A DNA stretch of 64,000 nucleotides from Anastrepha obliqua. Taxonomy: Eukaryota > Arthropoda > Insecta > Diptera > Tephritidae. How positions within the stretch are numbered: the stretch's first letter is position 1; every line of letters begins with the position of its first letter. Both the position numbers and the translations under genes were made by a program. This document shows positions 33,970-46,224 of this stretch, piece by piece. The stretch spans positions 30,974,001-31,038,000 of the forward strand of contig NC_072895.1 of NCBI RefSeq assembly GCF_027943255.1, given 5' to 3'. The notes beneath the pieces were generated by a model. It searched no databases, was not told where the DNA came from, and saw only the letters and a program-made list of their open reading frames with translations.

Positions 33970-36275
33970 ATTAAGAAAAATTTATAAAAATAGTTTTAGA
34001 AAACTCAGAAAAATAAATTTACAAAAATTCCCAAAAATAAATTCAGAAATATAAATTTAGAAATATTCAGAAAAAAATTGGAAAAATTGATAAAAAAAAT
34101 TTAGAAAATATATAGCAAAAATTGATACAAATAAAATTAGAAAAATTTATGAAAATTATAAAAAAAAAAATTAAAAATAAATTTAGGAAAATTGATAAAA
34201 ATAAGTTTAAAAAAATTCCAAAAAAAAAAAATTCAGAAAAAATATAGAAAAATAAATTTACAAAAATTCATTAAAATAAATTTAAAAAAATGTTAAAAAG
34301 AAATTTAGATAAATTTACAAAACATTCACAAAAAGAAATTAAAAAAAATCAACAACATTAATTCAGAAAAGTAAATTCAGAAAAACTCATATAAATAACG
34401 TAAAGAAAATTAAAAAATAATTCAAAAAATAAATTCAAAAGAATTCAGAAAAAAAATTTAGAGAAATTCAAAAAAATAAATTCAAAAACATTCAGAAAAA
34501 ATATTAAAAAATAAATTTAGCAATATTCAGAAAATAATTTCGAAAAATTGATAAAAATAAATTTAGAAAAATTTACAAAAAAAAATTTAGAAAAAAAATC
34601 AAAGAAATAAATTTAGAAAAGTAAATTCAGAAAAATTCATATAAATTCATATAAATAAAGTAAGGAAAATTAAATTCAAAGGAATGCAGAAAAATAATTT
34701 TAGAGAAATGCAAATAAATATATTCAGCAACATTTAGAGAAAATATTAAAAAATAAATTTAGAAATATCCAGAAAATAAATTTGGAAAAAATGATGCAAA
34801 TATATTTAGAAAAATTTGCAAAAAATTCACAAAAATAAATTTAGAAAAATTTAAAAAAAAAAAACTCAGAAAAGTAAATTCAGAAAAATTCATATAAATA
34901 AAGTAAAGAAATTAAAAAGAGTCAAAAAAGAAATTCAAAAGAATTCAGAAAAATAAATTTAGAGAAATTCAAAAAAAAAAAAAAAATTCAAAAACATTCA
35001 GAAAAAATATTAAATAAATTTAGAAATATTCAGAAAATAAATTTGGGAAAGTTGATAAAAATAAATTTAGAAAAATTTGCAATAAATAAAAAAAATAAAT
35101 TCATAAAAAATTAATTCAGAAAACTAAATTCTAAAAAATTCGTATAAAGTAAAGAAATTAAAAAAAAATTAATTCAAAAGAATTCAGAAAAATAATTTTA
35201 GAAAAATTCAAAAACATAAATTTAGAAAAAATTAAATAAATAAATTTTAGAAAAATTCAAAAAAAAAAAGAAATGAAAAAAAATACAAAAAAAAAATTCT
35301 AAAAAAAATTCGGAAATAAAAATTTATAAAAACTAATAAAAATTATTCTAGCATTCACGCATAATTAATTAAGCATTCACAAAATAAATTTAGAAAAATT
35401 CAGAAAAGTAATTCTAATCACGAAAACTAGAAAATTAAAATTAGAAAAATTCAGAAAAATAAAATTTAGCGAAATTTAGAAAAAATTTACAAAAATAAAT
35501 TTAAAAGAATTCAGAATGAGAAATTTAGACAAATTATGAAAAGTAAATTTAGAAAAAGCCTTAAAAATAAATTAAGAAAAATTCAGGAAAAAATATTACA
35601 AAAAATCAGAAAATTATGTTTAGAAAAATAAATTAGAAAAATTTAAAAAACAAATTTAGAAATATTTTTAAAAATAAATTTAGAGAAATAAACTTAGAAA
35701 AATTCAGAAACATTTATTTAGAAAAAAACAGAGAAATAAATTTAAGAAAATTCAGTAAATTAAATTTAGAAAAATTCATACAAAAATTTAGAAACATTCA
35801 GAAAAAATGTATAAAAATTGAGAAAACTAGATTTAGAAAAATTCAGAAAAAATGTATAGAAACTCAGGAAAATAAGTTTAGAAAAATTTAGCCAAATAAA
35901 TTTACAAAAACTCGGAAAAATAAATTGAGAAAAATTAATAAAAGAAATGAGAGAAATATTCTGAAAAATAAATATCGAAAAAATCAGAAAAACAAATTTA
36001 GAAAAACCAAGAAAAATTAGTTAAAAAAAATCATAAAAATAAATTTAGGAAAATTCAGCAAAATAAATTTAGAAAAACCCAGAGAAATACATTTAGAAAA
36101 AATCAGGAAAAATATTTAAAAAAATTGAGAAAAGTAAATTTAAAAAAATTAAGAAACAAAATTTATAAAAACACAGAAAAATAAGTTAAGAAAAATTCAG
36201 CAAAATAAATTTAGCAATATTCAGAGAAATAAATGTAAAAAATTCAGAAAATATGTAAGTAAACAAAAAGTTTTT
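33970..36275. repeat. A-rich degenerate tandem array, about 2.3 kb
   Basis: The whole interval is built from variants of AAATAAATTTAGAAAAATTC followed by AGAAA, repeated at irregular steps of roughly 20-30 bp, with almost no C or G outside TTCAG and TTTAG. Longer blocks also recur: AGTAAATTCAGAAAAATTCA and ATATAAATAAAGTAA appear near 34372, 34621 and 34878, which suggests a higher-order unit of about 250 bp. No coding sequence is supported. Confidence 0.8.
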
Positions 36276-36606
36276 ATAAAATGTGAATTCAAAAATTAAA
36301 AAAAAACTCGTTTTATTAAATAACCTAAAATTTAAGCCAAAAACGCAAGGAAATTTATGATGTGATTTGATATTGACTTATATACTGGCATCTTACCCAG
36401 CACTGATGCCTAAGCGAGACCCTTGAATAAAAATATTTGACCAGAGGAGGAAATAAACTCCCGATAAAATGGGACAAATATTAAAATGTATCAAGCAAGT
36501 TGTGTTCAGAAGAACGCCGAATCTATGAAGGGGCAAAAAAGAACTTTCAGTTTTTAATTTTCTTGTATCACATTCAAATTTAAAAATATTCATCAATTCA
36601 AATGTA

Positions 36607-37165
36607 GGGTTTTCCAAACAGAGGTGTTATTTTGATATTCAAAGAAAAATGCTATTTTTTAATATAAATGATCGGACGTTTATTTCATTATAAAGTGAAA
36701 GGTATGCCGTTAATAGTGGAAAATAACATCAGGCAAATGACCACTACGACCACGCTTACAGGACAATATCCCTTTCATGAAATTTTCCATAACCGAATTG
36801 CAAAGTAGCTGCCCTATGTCCTCGATAGCCTCACGAATTCCGTCTTTGAGGTTTTGAATCGACCTTGGGCTGTTGGCGTAGACTTTCTCTTTCACGTGTC
36901 CCCAAATAAAACAGTCACAAGGTGTTAAATCACAAGATCTCGGTGGCCAATTGTGATCACCTCTTCGAGAGATAACAGGGTCCGGAAACTTTTCCCGTAA
37001 AAAATCAATGGCTTCGTTGCTTGTGTGGCACGTAGCGCCGTCTTGTTGGAAATAGAAACGTTGTCCAGATCAATACCATCCAATTCCGGTTATAAAAAAT
37101 CGTTAATCATATCTCGATAGCACAATCAACATTCACCAATAAAACCTGTTATTGGAAAACCTTTT
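36607..37165 (-). mobile_element. DD41D mariner deletion derivative, third family, with TIRs
   Basis: The left end on the plus strand reads GGGTTTTCCAAACAGAGGTG and TTATTTT. The complement of the right end reads AGGTTTTCCAATAACAGGTT and TTATTGG. These match as inverted repeats of about 28 bp. The 5' non-coding region joins directly to RDMINDFL, so about 600 bp of coding DNA are missing. The element is about 560 bp long and TA flanks are present. It differs in termini from both other DD41D families here. Confidence 0.75.
36720..37125 (-). pseudogene. DD41D mariner transposase, C-terminal third
   Basis: Minus strand, with frame changes: RDMINDFL, a stop, PELDGIDLDN, QQDGATCHTSNEAIDFLREK with the second Asp, FPDPVISRRGDHNWPPRSCD, LTPCDCFIWGHVKEKVYANS with the third Asp, then LKDGIREAIEDIGQLLCNSV and a stop near 36710. 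I count 41 residues between second and third Asp. The last 61 codons are open. The N-terminus and first Asp are deleted. Confidence 0.82.
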
Positions 37166-37169
37166 ATAT

Positions 37170-38490
37170 TCAACTTATAGTTTGCCAAAAGTGATTGATT
37201 TTTGATGTGGTTAACTTCTTTTTATGCACAATAGATCACATCAGAGGTTACTTTGCACTGTGAACCAAGAAACCAGCTTGTTTTTCATTCTGCAAACTAA
37301 ATTTAGCTTTATTTGCTTTAGCTTTTGTGAAACACTGTATGGCAGCACTTGGCTAAAACACTGTTGATGCAGTAAAGCACATTCTTAACTGTTTATCGGA
37401 TTTTGGATGTGGTTCTTGCTGCCTTCTCCGTACTTTTAAGCTCTTTAAGCGATTTAGTTCAATAATGCAAGCGAGTCGAAGAAATTATTTACGTAAATAT
37501 GTATTAGTATGCAATTTAAGTACTTAAGTGGAATGTATGGACTTTGCTGAAAGTTTTATATCTGATTGAAATATGAGATCAAATATGGTTGAGTTAATAA
37601 ATTGGATAAAAAATTCATTCCAAGTTAACTGCTAAAGCAAACTTATTTTTGTTATTAATAGGACTATGAATAAGTTCGTGCGGTTTTACAACAGATGGCG
37701 TAACTTGATTATTAGGATGAACATTTGTGATTTCAAAACAATTATTTTTGGACTAAAAACGAAATGATGTACTTGGGTACTAGGGCGATTTTTAACAATT
37801 CAGTTACGGGCAATTCACCTATCCCTCACTACAAGCAATATTTTTTATAGCGAATTCATTCAACCCCATTCAGTTCTGCATTTGAAAATGTTCCTTTATA
37901 AATTAATAAAATTATCGCCATTAACGCCAACTACTCAAGCGCCAATCAGCAATTTTCTTAATTAATTAAAAAGCCAAAGTGTAATACTTCACTTACTTCG
38001 GAACCTCACAGATGCACAGCCATATTGGCAAGCGTGAATTAGAAACTGAAATGCTGCATTGCAGCAGAAATTAAATTTTATTTTCCCTCTTTGGAATAGA
38101 CAATCACGAAATCACCTTTAGAAATGTTGGTAATGAATGGCGCTCGTGTGTTTGTTAGCGCTACCACACATCGTCACATCGTCACTTCGCAGATATCGTG
38201 AGGTAAATTGTAAATGTGAAGGCACCAACAAAAGCAATATCAATTACATATTTAATTGCAAGCGTCCTCGCTTACGTCATTACATTGCTACCCGGTGCTT
38301 GCCTTGCGCCTGTCCTTTGAAGAACACAGAAGATGGCTCAAAGGGTTATGAAGTCGAATAAGTGAACTGACCTCGGTGAAGCAAACAATTGAATGCGCGT
38401 GGTAGCGAAAGATCGGAACGGGATATGAGATTGAGGTGGAAGCAATACTTGACGAGTGGGAAATACTATAAAAAGAAAGGCAATGTATAG
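37170..38490. other. Unassigned AT-rich spacer
   Basis: No recognisable gene, repeat boundary or motif. Confidence 0.4.
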
Positions 38491-38499
38491 TTTTGTTTA

Positions 38500-39075
38500 A
38501 GGTTCCAACAACAACAACCAACAACATCCTATTGTGCAACAACAATTTTATAATGCTTGGACTCTGTTCGAAAAGTATCCAGTATACACCGCATTCAGTA
38601 TACCATTGGCATTGTCGTTGTTGTAGTAACTCAGTAGGGCCTGCCAGGCTCAGTAGTCACCGATCGGCGTCGCCTTACTCATCTAACGGTAGACTCAGAA
38701 AATATGCTGTTTCGACCGGTTGGGTCCAGCGGGAGAGGGGTGTTAGTGAACTGCTGAAACAACAACTACAACAAAATTACAACAAAAACTATAATATCAA
38801 CAACAACAACATCAGCAGCAACATCAACAGCAGTGGCGGCAGCAACAACAAAACAACAAAAACTACTACAAAAACAACAACTACAACAAAATTACAACAA
38901 AAACTGTAATATTAACAAGAACAACATCAGCAGCAATATCATCAGCAGCGGAAGTAACAACAAAACAACACCAACTACTACTACTACAACAACAATTACA
39001 ACAAATTACAAATTACAAAAACTATAATATTAACAACAACAACATCAGCAGCAGCGACAGCAGCAACAACTACAA
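38500..39075. repeat. CAA-rich region with a ~116-bp minisatellite (3 copies)
   Basis: From about 38760 the unit beginning ACAACTACAACAAAATTACA and containing TATAATATCAACAACAACAA and CATCAGCAGCA recurs at about 38875 and 38992, a period near 116 bp. The preceding part (38505-38750) holds shorter CAA tracts and GC-richer sequence (GCCTGCCAGGCTCAGTAG near 38641). Any Gln/Asn/Thr-rich frame through it is a by-product of the repeat. Confidence 0.7.
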
Positions 39076-39950
39076 CCAATACAACACCAATAACAGCAAC
39101 AGCTCTTTGCCATTTACTTATTTCAAATAATTTGGTGTTGTTGTTGTTGTAATATCATTAGCATACTCCCTCAATATTTTCGAAATGCTGCTGGAGTAAC
39201 ATTTCTTGAGCGGATATAAATCCAGGTTCCACTCCTAGTGACTGTCGTCCACAATGGAGAGTATTCAGAAGGCTTAGAGAATTCAAACCGTGAACTGACA
39301 CTCAGCGACTTCGAAGCTATCAGCTGTGTATTTTTATAATTTTTTTATTTTATTTAAATTTTTTTTAGACAAATTCTTTTCTTATTCACTTTTTTATATA
39401 AAAATTCACAGATGACATCAAATTAAAGGTTCCGCTCAAAAGTGACATAAAAACAACTGACGGATTTACCAAATTAATATACAAAAATATGCACTCGTAT
39501 ATATTTTGGCAATATCTCAAGCGTGGCTGGCTAAACGTCGAACCCCGGGCACTTATTGAACAGAATATAAATATATCGAAGGAAGTCTGCCGCTATATGA
39601 AAACTACGTGCCACAATGAAGGGTGAGATAACAAACAATGCGTTACCTTTACAATGAATTTCGAAGAAAACAGCCAAGACAGCTGCAACAACAAACAACA
39701 ATAACATTAGTCGAAGTATAAATGAGTAACAAGCAAGCGAAGTCCGTAAGCACACTCAAGTGGCAGAGAGCGAAAAAGCAATCAAATAGGTCGAGTACAG
39801 ACACTTATTAAAGAAAATGTCAACAAACATTTGCAGGTGCTACTTTTCTTATCTTATATAAAATGAATAATAAACACGTAGCTAATCATAATAATATAAT
39901 ATAAGTCAAAATGTGCAACGTGAGCTTTTAATAAGTATTGTAGTTGTATT
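39076..39950. other. Unassigned spacer
   Basis: Starts with more CAA-type simple sequence and a GTTGTTGTTGTTG tract near 39136. Otherwise no motif is supported. Confidence 0.4.
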
Positions 39951-39954
39951 AAAG

Positions 39955-41085
39955 TTGTATGCTAAGTCTCCCTCCTCTTCTGTGGACACTAGTAATAGAC
40001 GAACTTCTTCACAAACTGAACAATAGGACTTCACACTCAAGGTTATGCTGATGACTTGGTAGTATACATTGTGGGCTGACATGAGGACACCATTTCTAAC
40101 CGCATGCAATAAACCCTCAACATAATAAACAGATGGTGCACGAACAAAGGGCTCTCTACTAACCCATCTGAAACTGCGCTAGTGCTGTTCACTAGAACAT
40201 AAACATTAAGTGCACTGTCTTAAATGAATCGAATCTTCAGGTCTCCACAGAAGCGAACTACCTTGGTGCCAACCTTAACAAAACGCTTACTTGGAACTCT
40301 CATCTTAAGAAAGATACTGGAAAAACCACTAGGCCTGCACAAAGCCGTTTAAGAAAATATGTGAACTCAGCCTCATAATGACTTATTAGACATTCACTAC
40401 AGTTGTTGTACCTATAATCACCTAAGCTTCCATAGTATGCTGGCCTAAAGCCAAGCAACGAAAAGCGGTTAATGAGTTTTGAAAGCCCTTCTACCAACTA
40501 TAATCAGCTCAAAAAAGGTACATGACTGCCTGAATTCTCTTAATATGCAAGGGAACTTTAACAAATTATTACTGGGTTGAGTTCTTGAACACGGAGGACA
40601 CAAAAGAAATGAAATAGCAGACCATCTAGTAAATAAAGAGCAAACATACCTTTAATTGGTCGAATTAGAAAAGGCCCCACCAACGAAATTTTCAGGAGTT
40701 GGGAGGTGGAGAGGTTCGTTGGCGAAAGTTTATCAATCAGCGACAAGCGAAAAAATTCCTAACGCCGGACAGAGGAATTTCTGATAACCTACTTTCACTT
40801 AACAGAGTAGACTTAAGACTTTTAACTGGCTACTTTATAGGCTAATATAGCCTCAGATATCACTTCAACAAAATTGGCCTTTCTGAGATCAATATCAGCC
40901 GATTCTGTGAAATGAGCACTGGAAATTCAGAACACTTTCATTGTAAGTGTCCTGCACTAGGCAGGAAACGGTTACAGTAACTTTGTGGTATTACAATAAA
41001 CCCCAGAATGTGCTCAGCAGGCTTTACACAATATATTTATTTTGGTCGCAGTGTATAATAATATTAATCTTACGCTGAGTCTGAG
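39955..41085 (+). pseudogene. I-like LINE, 3' half with TAA-type tail
   Basis: Starts in the RT at LPPLLWTLVIDELLHKLNN. The catalytic box GYADDLVVYI is intact at 40041-40070, followed by INRWCTNKGLSTNPSETALV (RT block with the NP..TE motif), NYLGANLNKTLTWNSHLKK and SRLRKYVNSA. An RNase H remnant (HGGHKRNEIADHLV near 40600) and a degraded knuckle near 40900-40960 follow. The 3' end has GGTCGCAGTGTATAATAATA, close to the end of the LINE insert at 48318-48908 (GGTCGCAGTGCGTAATGG). A TAA-rich 3' terminus is typical of I-clade LINEs. Many stops and shifts. Confidence 0.75.
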
Positions 41086-41289
41086 CATTCATTTGTTAAA
41101 CGCTTTCTTGCAAGATAAATTTCGCAAACGTGATTTTGTCTAAATTACTAAAGGATGAGACCCTGGGTACAGACACTAAATGGCATCGGCCATTGATCGT
41201 TTTTGTGCCCGGTACTCATCACACTATCTCATCCGGTTACATTTCTCTTATTAAAGTAAAGATAGAACTGGGTTCAACTGAGCGTAAGT

Positions 41290-41915
41290 GCCTTTCTTCT
41301 GGCTGAGATATGTCAACCATCTCTACGCTATAGCACTGCATTCAAGGAGAAGGTGCATTGGAGCCTCCAGGGATTCGTAACAGAAACGACAAGAGTTGGT
41401 GGATCATATCCCGATCAAATGCCTGTGAGCATTCTCAGTTAATACTTGCAGAGGGTAGTGCGTTTTCTAAACCTCTTTTGGTTATACCCACCCAGTAAGT
41501 ATTTTGCTTCGCATGACCCCATAGTTTGGTGCCAGCTAGTCTCCCTTATCATCGGCTCTTCACTTCTAAGCTTCTTCTTGATGGTGTCTTGTCCTATAAC
41601 AAAGAAGGGCTCTATTAATAAAGAAACCGCAGCCTCTCTTGTCAATGTGTCTCGATACACTCAAATGCCAATGAGAGCTTATTTTTCACAGGATGACAGA
41701 GCCATGAGTGCCGCCTGAACGCAGCTCAGAATGGCACTCAGTCCGGAATTCATTTGATTCCTGTCGGATGGGAGATACCCGCGCTTGTAAGTTGCTTGGA
41801 AAACTACCCATCGTCACAGAACGCTTAGTTCTGAGGCCATATATTCCATTGCGTATGCTTTCTGGTATCCTTGAGCCATTCTTTCACTACGATACTCGCC
41901 TACGATAGTCGCCGT
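41290..41915 (-). pseudogene. R1/I-type LINE C-terminal fragment
   Basis: The minus strand contains CRFCYESLEAPMHLLLECSA at about 41400-41340, a CCHC knuckle. Upstream (41660-41440) an open stretch, YRDTLTREAAVSLLIEPFFV, is consistent with the linker before it. Several frames are needed. No RT remains. Assignment rests mainly on the knuckle. Confidence 0.55.
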
Positions 41916-41929
41916 CACTAATATGCAAT

Positions 41930-42960
41930 GGTCAAAAAATCATCCCCAGAATCATTATCTTAAACACTACAAGGAGCACCTCATCGGATATTGTCATCGT
42001 CCACTCTTTTGCACCATACGCTGGGACGGGCATAATGAGAACCTTGTAGAGTGTTAGTTTTGTTTGTCGGGAGATGACTCTACTACTCATTTGCCTACTT
42101 AGTCTGGCACTTGTTGGCAGGAGAGATTCTTCGTTGGATTTTAAGGTTGACAATGCTATCAATTTTAATGATCCTTCCTAGATAAATGAAGTCTTTTACA
42201 ACCTCAAAATCATAACTGTCAACTGCGACGTGGGTGCCGATGAGCGAGAGCACTGAGACTTTTTTTTTGGCGACAGAAGGTACTTGGTTTTGGCTTCGTT
42301 CACCACCAAACCCATTCGCTTTGCTTCATTATCCGGTTTGGAAAAGGCGAACTAACAGCGTGGATGATGCTAATATCAGGCATATAGGCAACTCCTTTTT
42401 GTACTGCCGAATATAGCTTTGAAGTCGACGAAAAGATGGTGTATATCGATTCTCCTTTGATGGGTCTCTCTTTGATGAGTCTCTTCCACGACTTGGCGTG
42501 TTGTGAATATCTGGTCGATGGTAGACTTTCCAGGTCTAAAGCCACACTGATAAGGTCCAATCAGTTGGTTGACGGTGGGCTTCAGCTTTTCACACAATAC
42601 GCTCGCTAGAACCTTATAGGCGATATTTAGAAGACCGATCCCTCAATAAATGACACAGACTGCAGATTCACATTTCTTATGGATTGGACAGAGCACACTT
42701 AAATTACAATCGGCAAACCTGCTCTCATCCGACCATATTTTGCATAGGAGCTGATGCATGCACCTTACCAGCTCCTCGCAGTCATGTTTGAATAGCTCAG
42801 CCGGCAGTCCGTCGGCTCCCACAACTTGGTGTTTTTTTTTGTTTGCCATGTTATCGCTATTCTCACCTCGGCATGGTCGGGTAGCGAAGTGACAGTCCCT
42901 ATCGTCAACGACTAAGGTGTCGGGAGCTCCACATTCGCAGCTGTTTCCATTTAACAAGTT
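41930..42960 (-). pseudogene. RTE-like LINE reverse transcriptase fragment
   Basis: Minus order: VVGADGLPAELFKHDCEELV and MHQLLCKIWSDESRFADCNL, SVLCPIHKK (42860-42670), then KLKPTVNQLIGPYQCGFRPG, KSTIDQIFTTRQVVEETH and HHLFVDFKAIFGSTKRS (42600-42385; RT motifs 2 to A), a deletion, then LTLYKVLIMPVPAYGAKEWT (42050-41985). The YADD box lies in the missing or degraded part. This is the RT type whose C-terminal tail appears at positions 3-255, 47448-47726 and 61056-61495. A duplication in ETHQRETHQRR near 42460 is visible. Confidence 0.82.
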
Positions 42961-42964
42961 TGAG

Positions 42965-45195
42965 TAGTGTTGCCTCCTTCTTACAGGAAAACGCCCCGGT
43001 CTGGAAACCTCATCTAGTCAGTAAGGTTTACATAATCATATACTCAATAAATGAAATTAGATCTTAAGTCTTAATGCCACATAGGCCGCCGATAGTAAAC
43101 TGCCAGTAACGTTAATAGTCAATAGCATTGCTTCACTCGATTTTAAATTATGTGAGCGTTAACGACAGGTAGATTATAGCTTCGCTTTTTACGGGCAACA
43201 TTGCACTCTTTACACTTTTTTCTGTTTGCTGAAATAAATGGACATTCTCACATAGTCTGCACGTACTTACAATCTAAACTGTATAATGACAATGTTGTTG
43301 TTTCCGTTTCTGGTTCACTGCTATTGCGTAAAGAACAGCAAGTGGGTTGCTAGAAAGGCAGCTGATTGTAAAAGTTCACTTATTTGCACGTGCGCACAAA
43401 TCTGCTACCCTTCGCACTCGCACCGTAACTGCCACGGATGCCAAGTATGTGGATAGGTGACGCAGCGTGTGACAGGTTGGCAGAGTGTGAGTTAGTTCTC
43501 CAGGCAATAGCTGCCAATGGCGCTACACATCTGCCAAGCCTGCCTTTCTCTATTGCACGCTCTTGCACCTGCAATAGGAATTCCATCTGATATAGTGCGC
43601 TTTCAACACCATTTTGACAACCTCAGCACGGCTACCAAGGCTGCCAACAGGTGTGACTATAGCGAACTGTCGATGCGTTTGCTGAAATCAGACCCAGTGG
43701 CTGTCGTTGTGACTACGAGCTTCCGAGCTCCTTGGCACAGTTGGTGTGCGACGCGTGCTGAAGTAGTGTTTGCCGGTTGAATACATCTACATATTTACAC
43801 ATTTACACCGCTGTTTGTATTGTATAAATCTTCCTTTAATACATGCGAATACTCAGCATACAGCAGCACACAAGCGAATGGTATATTTGCCAGCAAATTT
43901 ATAAAATGAATTGCTTTAGATGCTTTTGCTGTTTTTTTCGCCCATTTGTTGTTATTGCCTTCACAGCTGAGCTGCCATTGATGCTCACTGCGAAAAGGTT
44001 GATAGGAAGGATATTGATACTGGCACAGCCATTACCGGCTCGCAACGAAGGTGGCGGAAAAGCAGGCAAAATGATGGCGTTAAGCAGTTTAGAACAGTGC
44101 AGCTGGCAACTGCCTGTCTGTTTTACGATGGTGATGACTCTGGAGCGGCGCCAGTCAGTCAGTCAGTCACTCAGTCAGTCTGCCAGTTAGTTGAGCTGTG
44201 GATGAGAATGAAAAATTAAGTGTGTGCGTCCCACAGCAGGAAGTAGTCAGAAGGCGTAGCAGCAGGGTGCTCGCTCAGGTGAAGTTGCTCAGCGCATAAG
44301 CTAAGTAAAAGTGGATGGAAGTGATTTTCTAATCAGTCTGTTGTAAGTAATTTTTCTCTCATTCACATCCCCGCACACGACTGCACCTGCACCGTACCTT
44401 GCGTCGTTGCCCCGTTTCGCGTTCAATGCTTTTTGTAATCGTATAATAAAATGCTCACTCACCTGGATGCGAAGGCGGTGTGAACACTTGCATACACAAT
44501 TATACACAGATACATGAGCACACTTGCACACATGCACACACATATATGTATGTATAGATTTATGTAGGTGTATATCTTCTTGAAATTTAAGTATGTGTGT
44601 GTCAGGAAGTGCGAAAGTGTGTGAAGGTCATTTATCCATTTTTATTAGCTAATAAATATTTATACACCAAACACATTTTGCCACATTGTGGAAGATTAAA
44701 TTTACCATCACTGGCTTCATTTGCGAATACCATAAGGAATCGACATTTATAGACTCCTTGCATGAATATATTTTGCAGCGATTTATTGCCGCGAAACACA
44801 CAAACACATGTGGCATTGAATGTGACGTGAAATACTTATGTGGGCCTTTAAAACAGATCGTTAAAAAAGCATTTAGTTAAAAAACGATATAATAATAATA
44901 ATAATATAGATCATTCTCTTACAAAAACTATGTAACTTAGATTCTCAAACTTTGTACAAATAAAAAAGGCAAAATATTTCTACAAATTTTCAGCAAAGGT
45001 TCAAACTTGTTAATGGAATTTTTGAAAAAAATATCGAGTTTTGGAGAGAATAATGAGGTTACGTACTTCTCCATGCCGAAAAAAATCGCATTTTTTTCAT
45101 AAATAAACGATCAGTGTTCCTACATAGTCTATGAACTTTTCTATTAATAAATGAATGCTAATTTTTACACATTTGTCTTTATCATTTATCAAAGC
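42965..45195. other. Unassigned region, relatively GC-rich in parts
   Basis: 43380-44320 is richer in G and C than most of the window, with a (CAGT)n tract at 44155-44186, CA simple sequence near 44520-44545 and an AATAATAATAAT tract near 44890-44905. Several open frames of 60-115 codons have no recognisable motif. It may be unique host DNA, but no exon can be supported. Confidence 0.3.
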
Positions 45196-45199
45196 TATC

Positions 45200-46220
45200 C
45201 ATGTCCCTTGAATGATAGGTAGGTAGGTGAACTACTTGAAGTACTACTCTGGCACTCCCCAAGTAGGGATAAAGCGTCGTTTTGGTACCATTATGAGACC
45301 TCCACCGGGCAGATATCTGCAGCCAGCCAGAGCTGCTGATGTAATGGAAAAGATTGATGGGATTTAGGATGGCACACTGTCTCAAGCTGTCGAAGAAGGG
45401 AGCACCCAGTGACCTTAATCGTCTAGCTGCCAAATTTGGACATTTACAGAGAAAATATCAATAGTCTCTCCTGCCCTGAAAGGTTCCCACAGCTTCTACA
45501 ATGGGTATTAAATGGTAAACCTAGCCTTTCCATTAGTGTGCCGATCGTCCAATTACCGGTAAACACAGCTAAAAATTTGGAAACTGAATGACGGAGAGTC
45601 TCCAGAACTATTTGCGTTCTGCGCCTATTGTACTGGGGCTAAACGATTTTCGCAATAGCACATGAAGAAATGGAGCTGCATCTCTTTTGCGTTTTCCTGA
45701 GAAATAAGTTGTGCAATTCCCCTTTAACATCAGTTCAGGGGAATGCTGGTGGCCGAGTGTGACACCTCTGAAACCAATTCAGTCGACCAATTCCTGGCAA
45801 GCTCATCAGCAATTTCATTTCTCTCTATGTTCCAATGCCCTGGAACCCAGATCAGAGAAATGTTAGCTGCACACTCAAGAAATTTGTTCTCCTCCTTACA
45901 GGAGTTGACTAGTTTGGCGTCGTCGGAGCCTTGATTGCGGCTTAACTATCAGAAAAGGTGTTAATATCTCGCTCGTCTCCCGCATTCCCTAACCATTTTG
46001 CATACCTGACGGCTTGAAAAGACTTCTGTTTGGAAAAACAATAGCAGTATTCGGCCGTTTTAAGGAAATAGATAAATTGGCTGATTTAGAGAAAACCTAT
46101 GCTCCGACTCTCCACTCCATCTTGGAGCCGTTAGTGAAGACAGAGGTGCCAGCTTCGGTGCAGATTTTTTGGTTGTTCCAAACCAGCCTACTTGAAAAGT
46201 TTATCCTGAAACTTATTCCT
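45200..46220 (-). pseudogene. I/Jockey-type LINE, RNase H and 3' end
   Basis: Minus order: TEAGTSVFTNGSKMEWRVGA near 46160-46100 (first RNase H motif, Asp changed to Asn), then KLVNSCKEENKFLECAANIS, LIWVPGHWNIERNEIADELA (last RNase H motif, 45930-45790), a knuckle remnant near 45490, and LAARRLRSLGAPFFDSLRQC with FHYISSSGWL (45433-45330). A related 3' end is at 22769-22862. The frame is broken several times. No RT core is seen. Confidence 0.78.
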
Positions 46221-46224
46221 TGAA

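Noticed and set aside
38493..39027. Gln/Asn/Thr-rich frames
   Set aside because: They follow the CAA/ACA minisatellite and change frame with it; no conserved domain or gene structure.
43380..44190. Open frames of 68-115 codons in a GC-richer stretch
   Set aside because: No domain, signal peptide with a convincing continuation or splice structure; kept only as possible host DNA.
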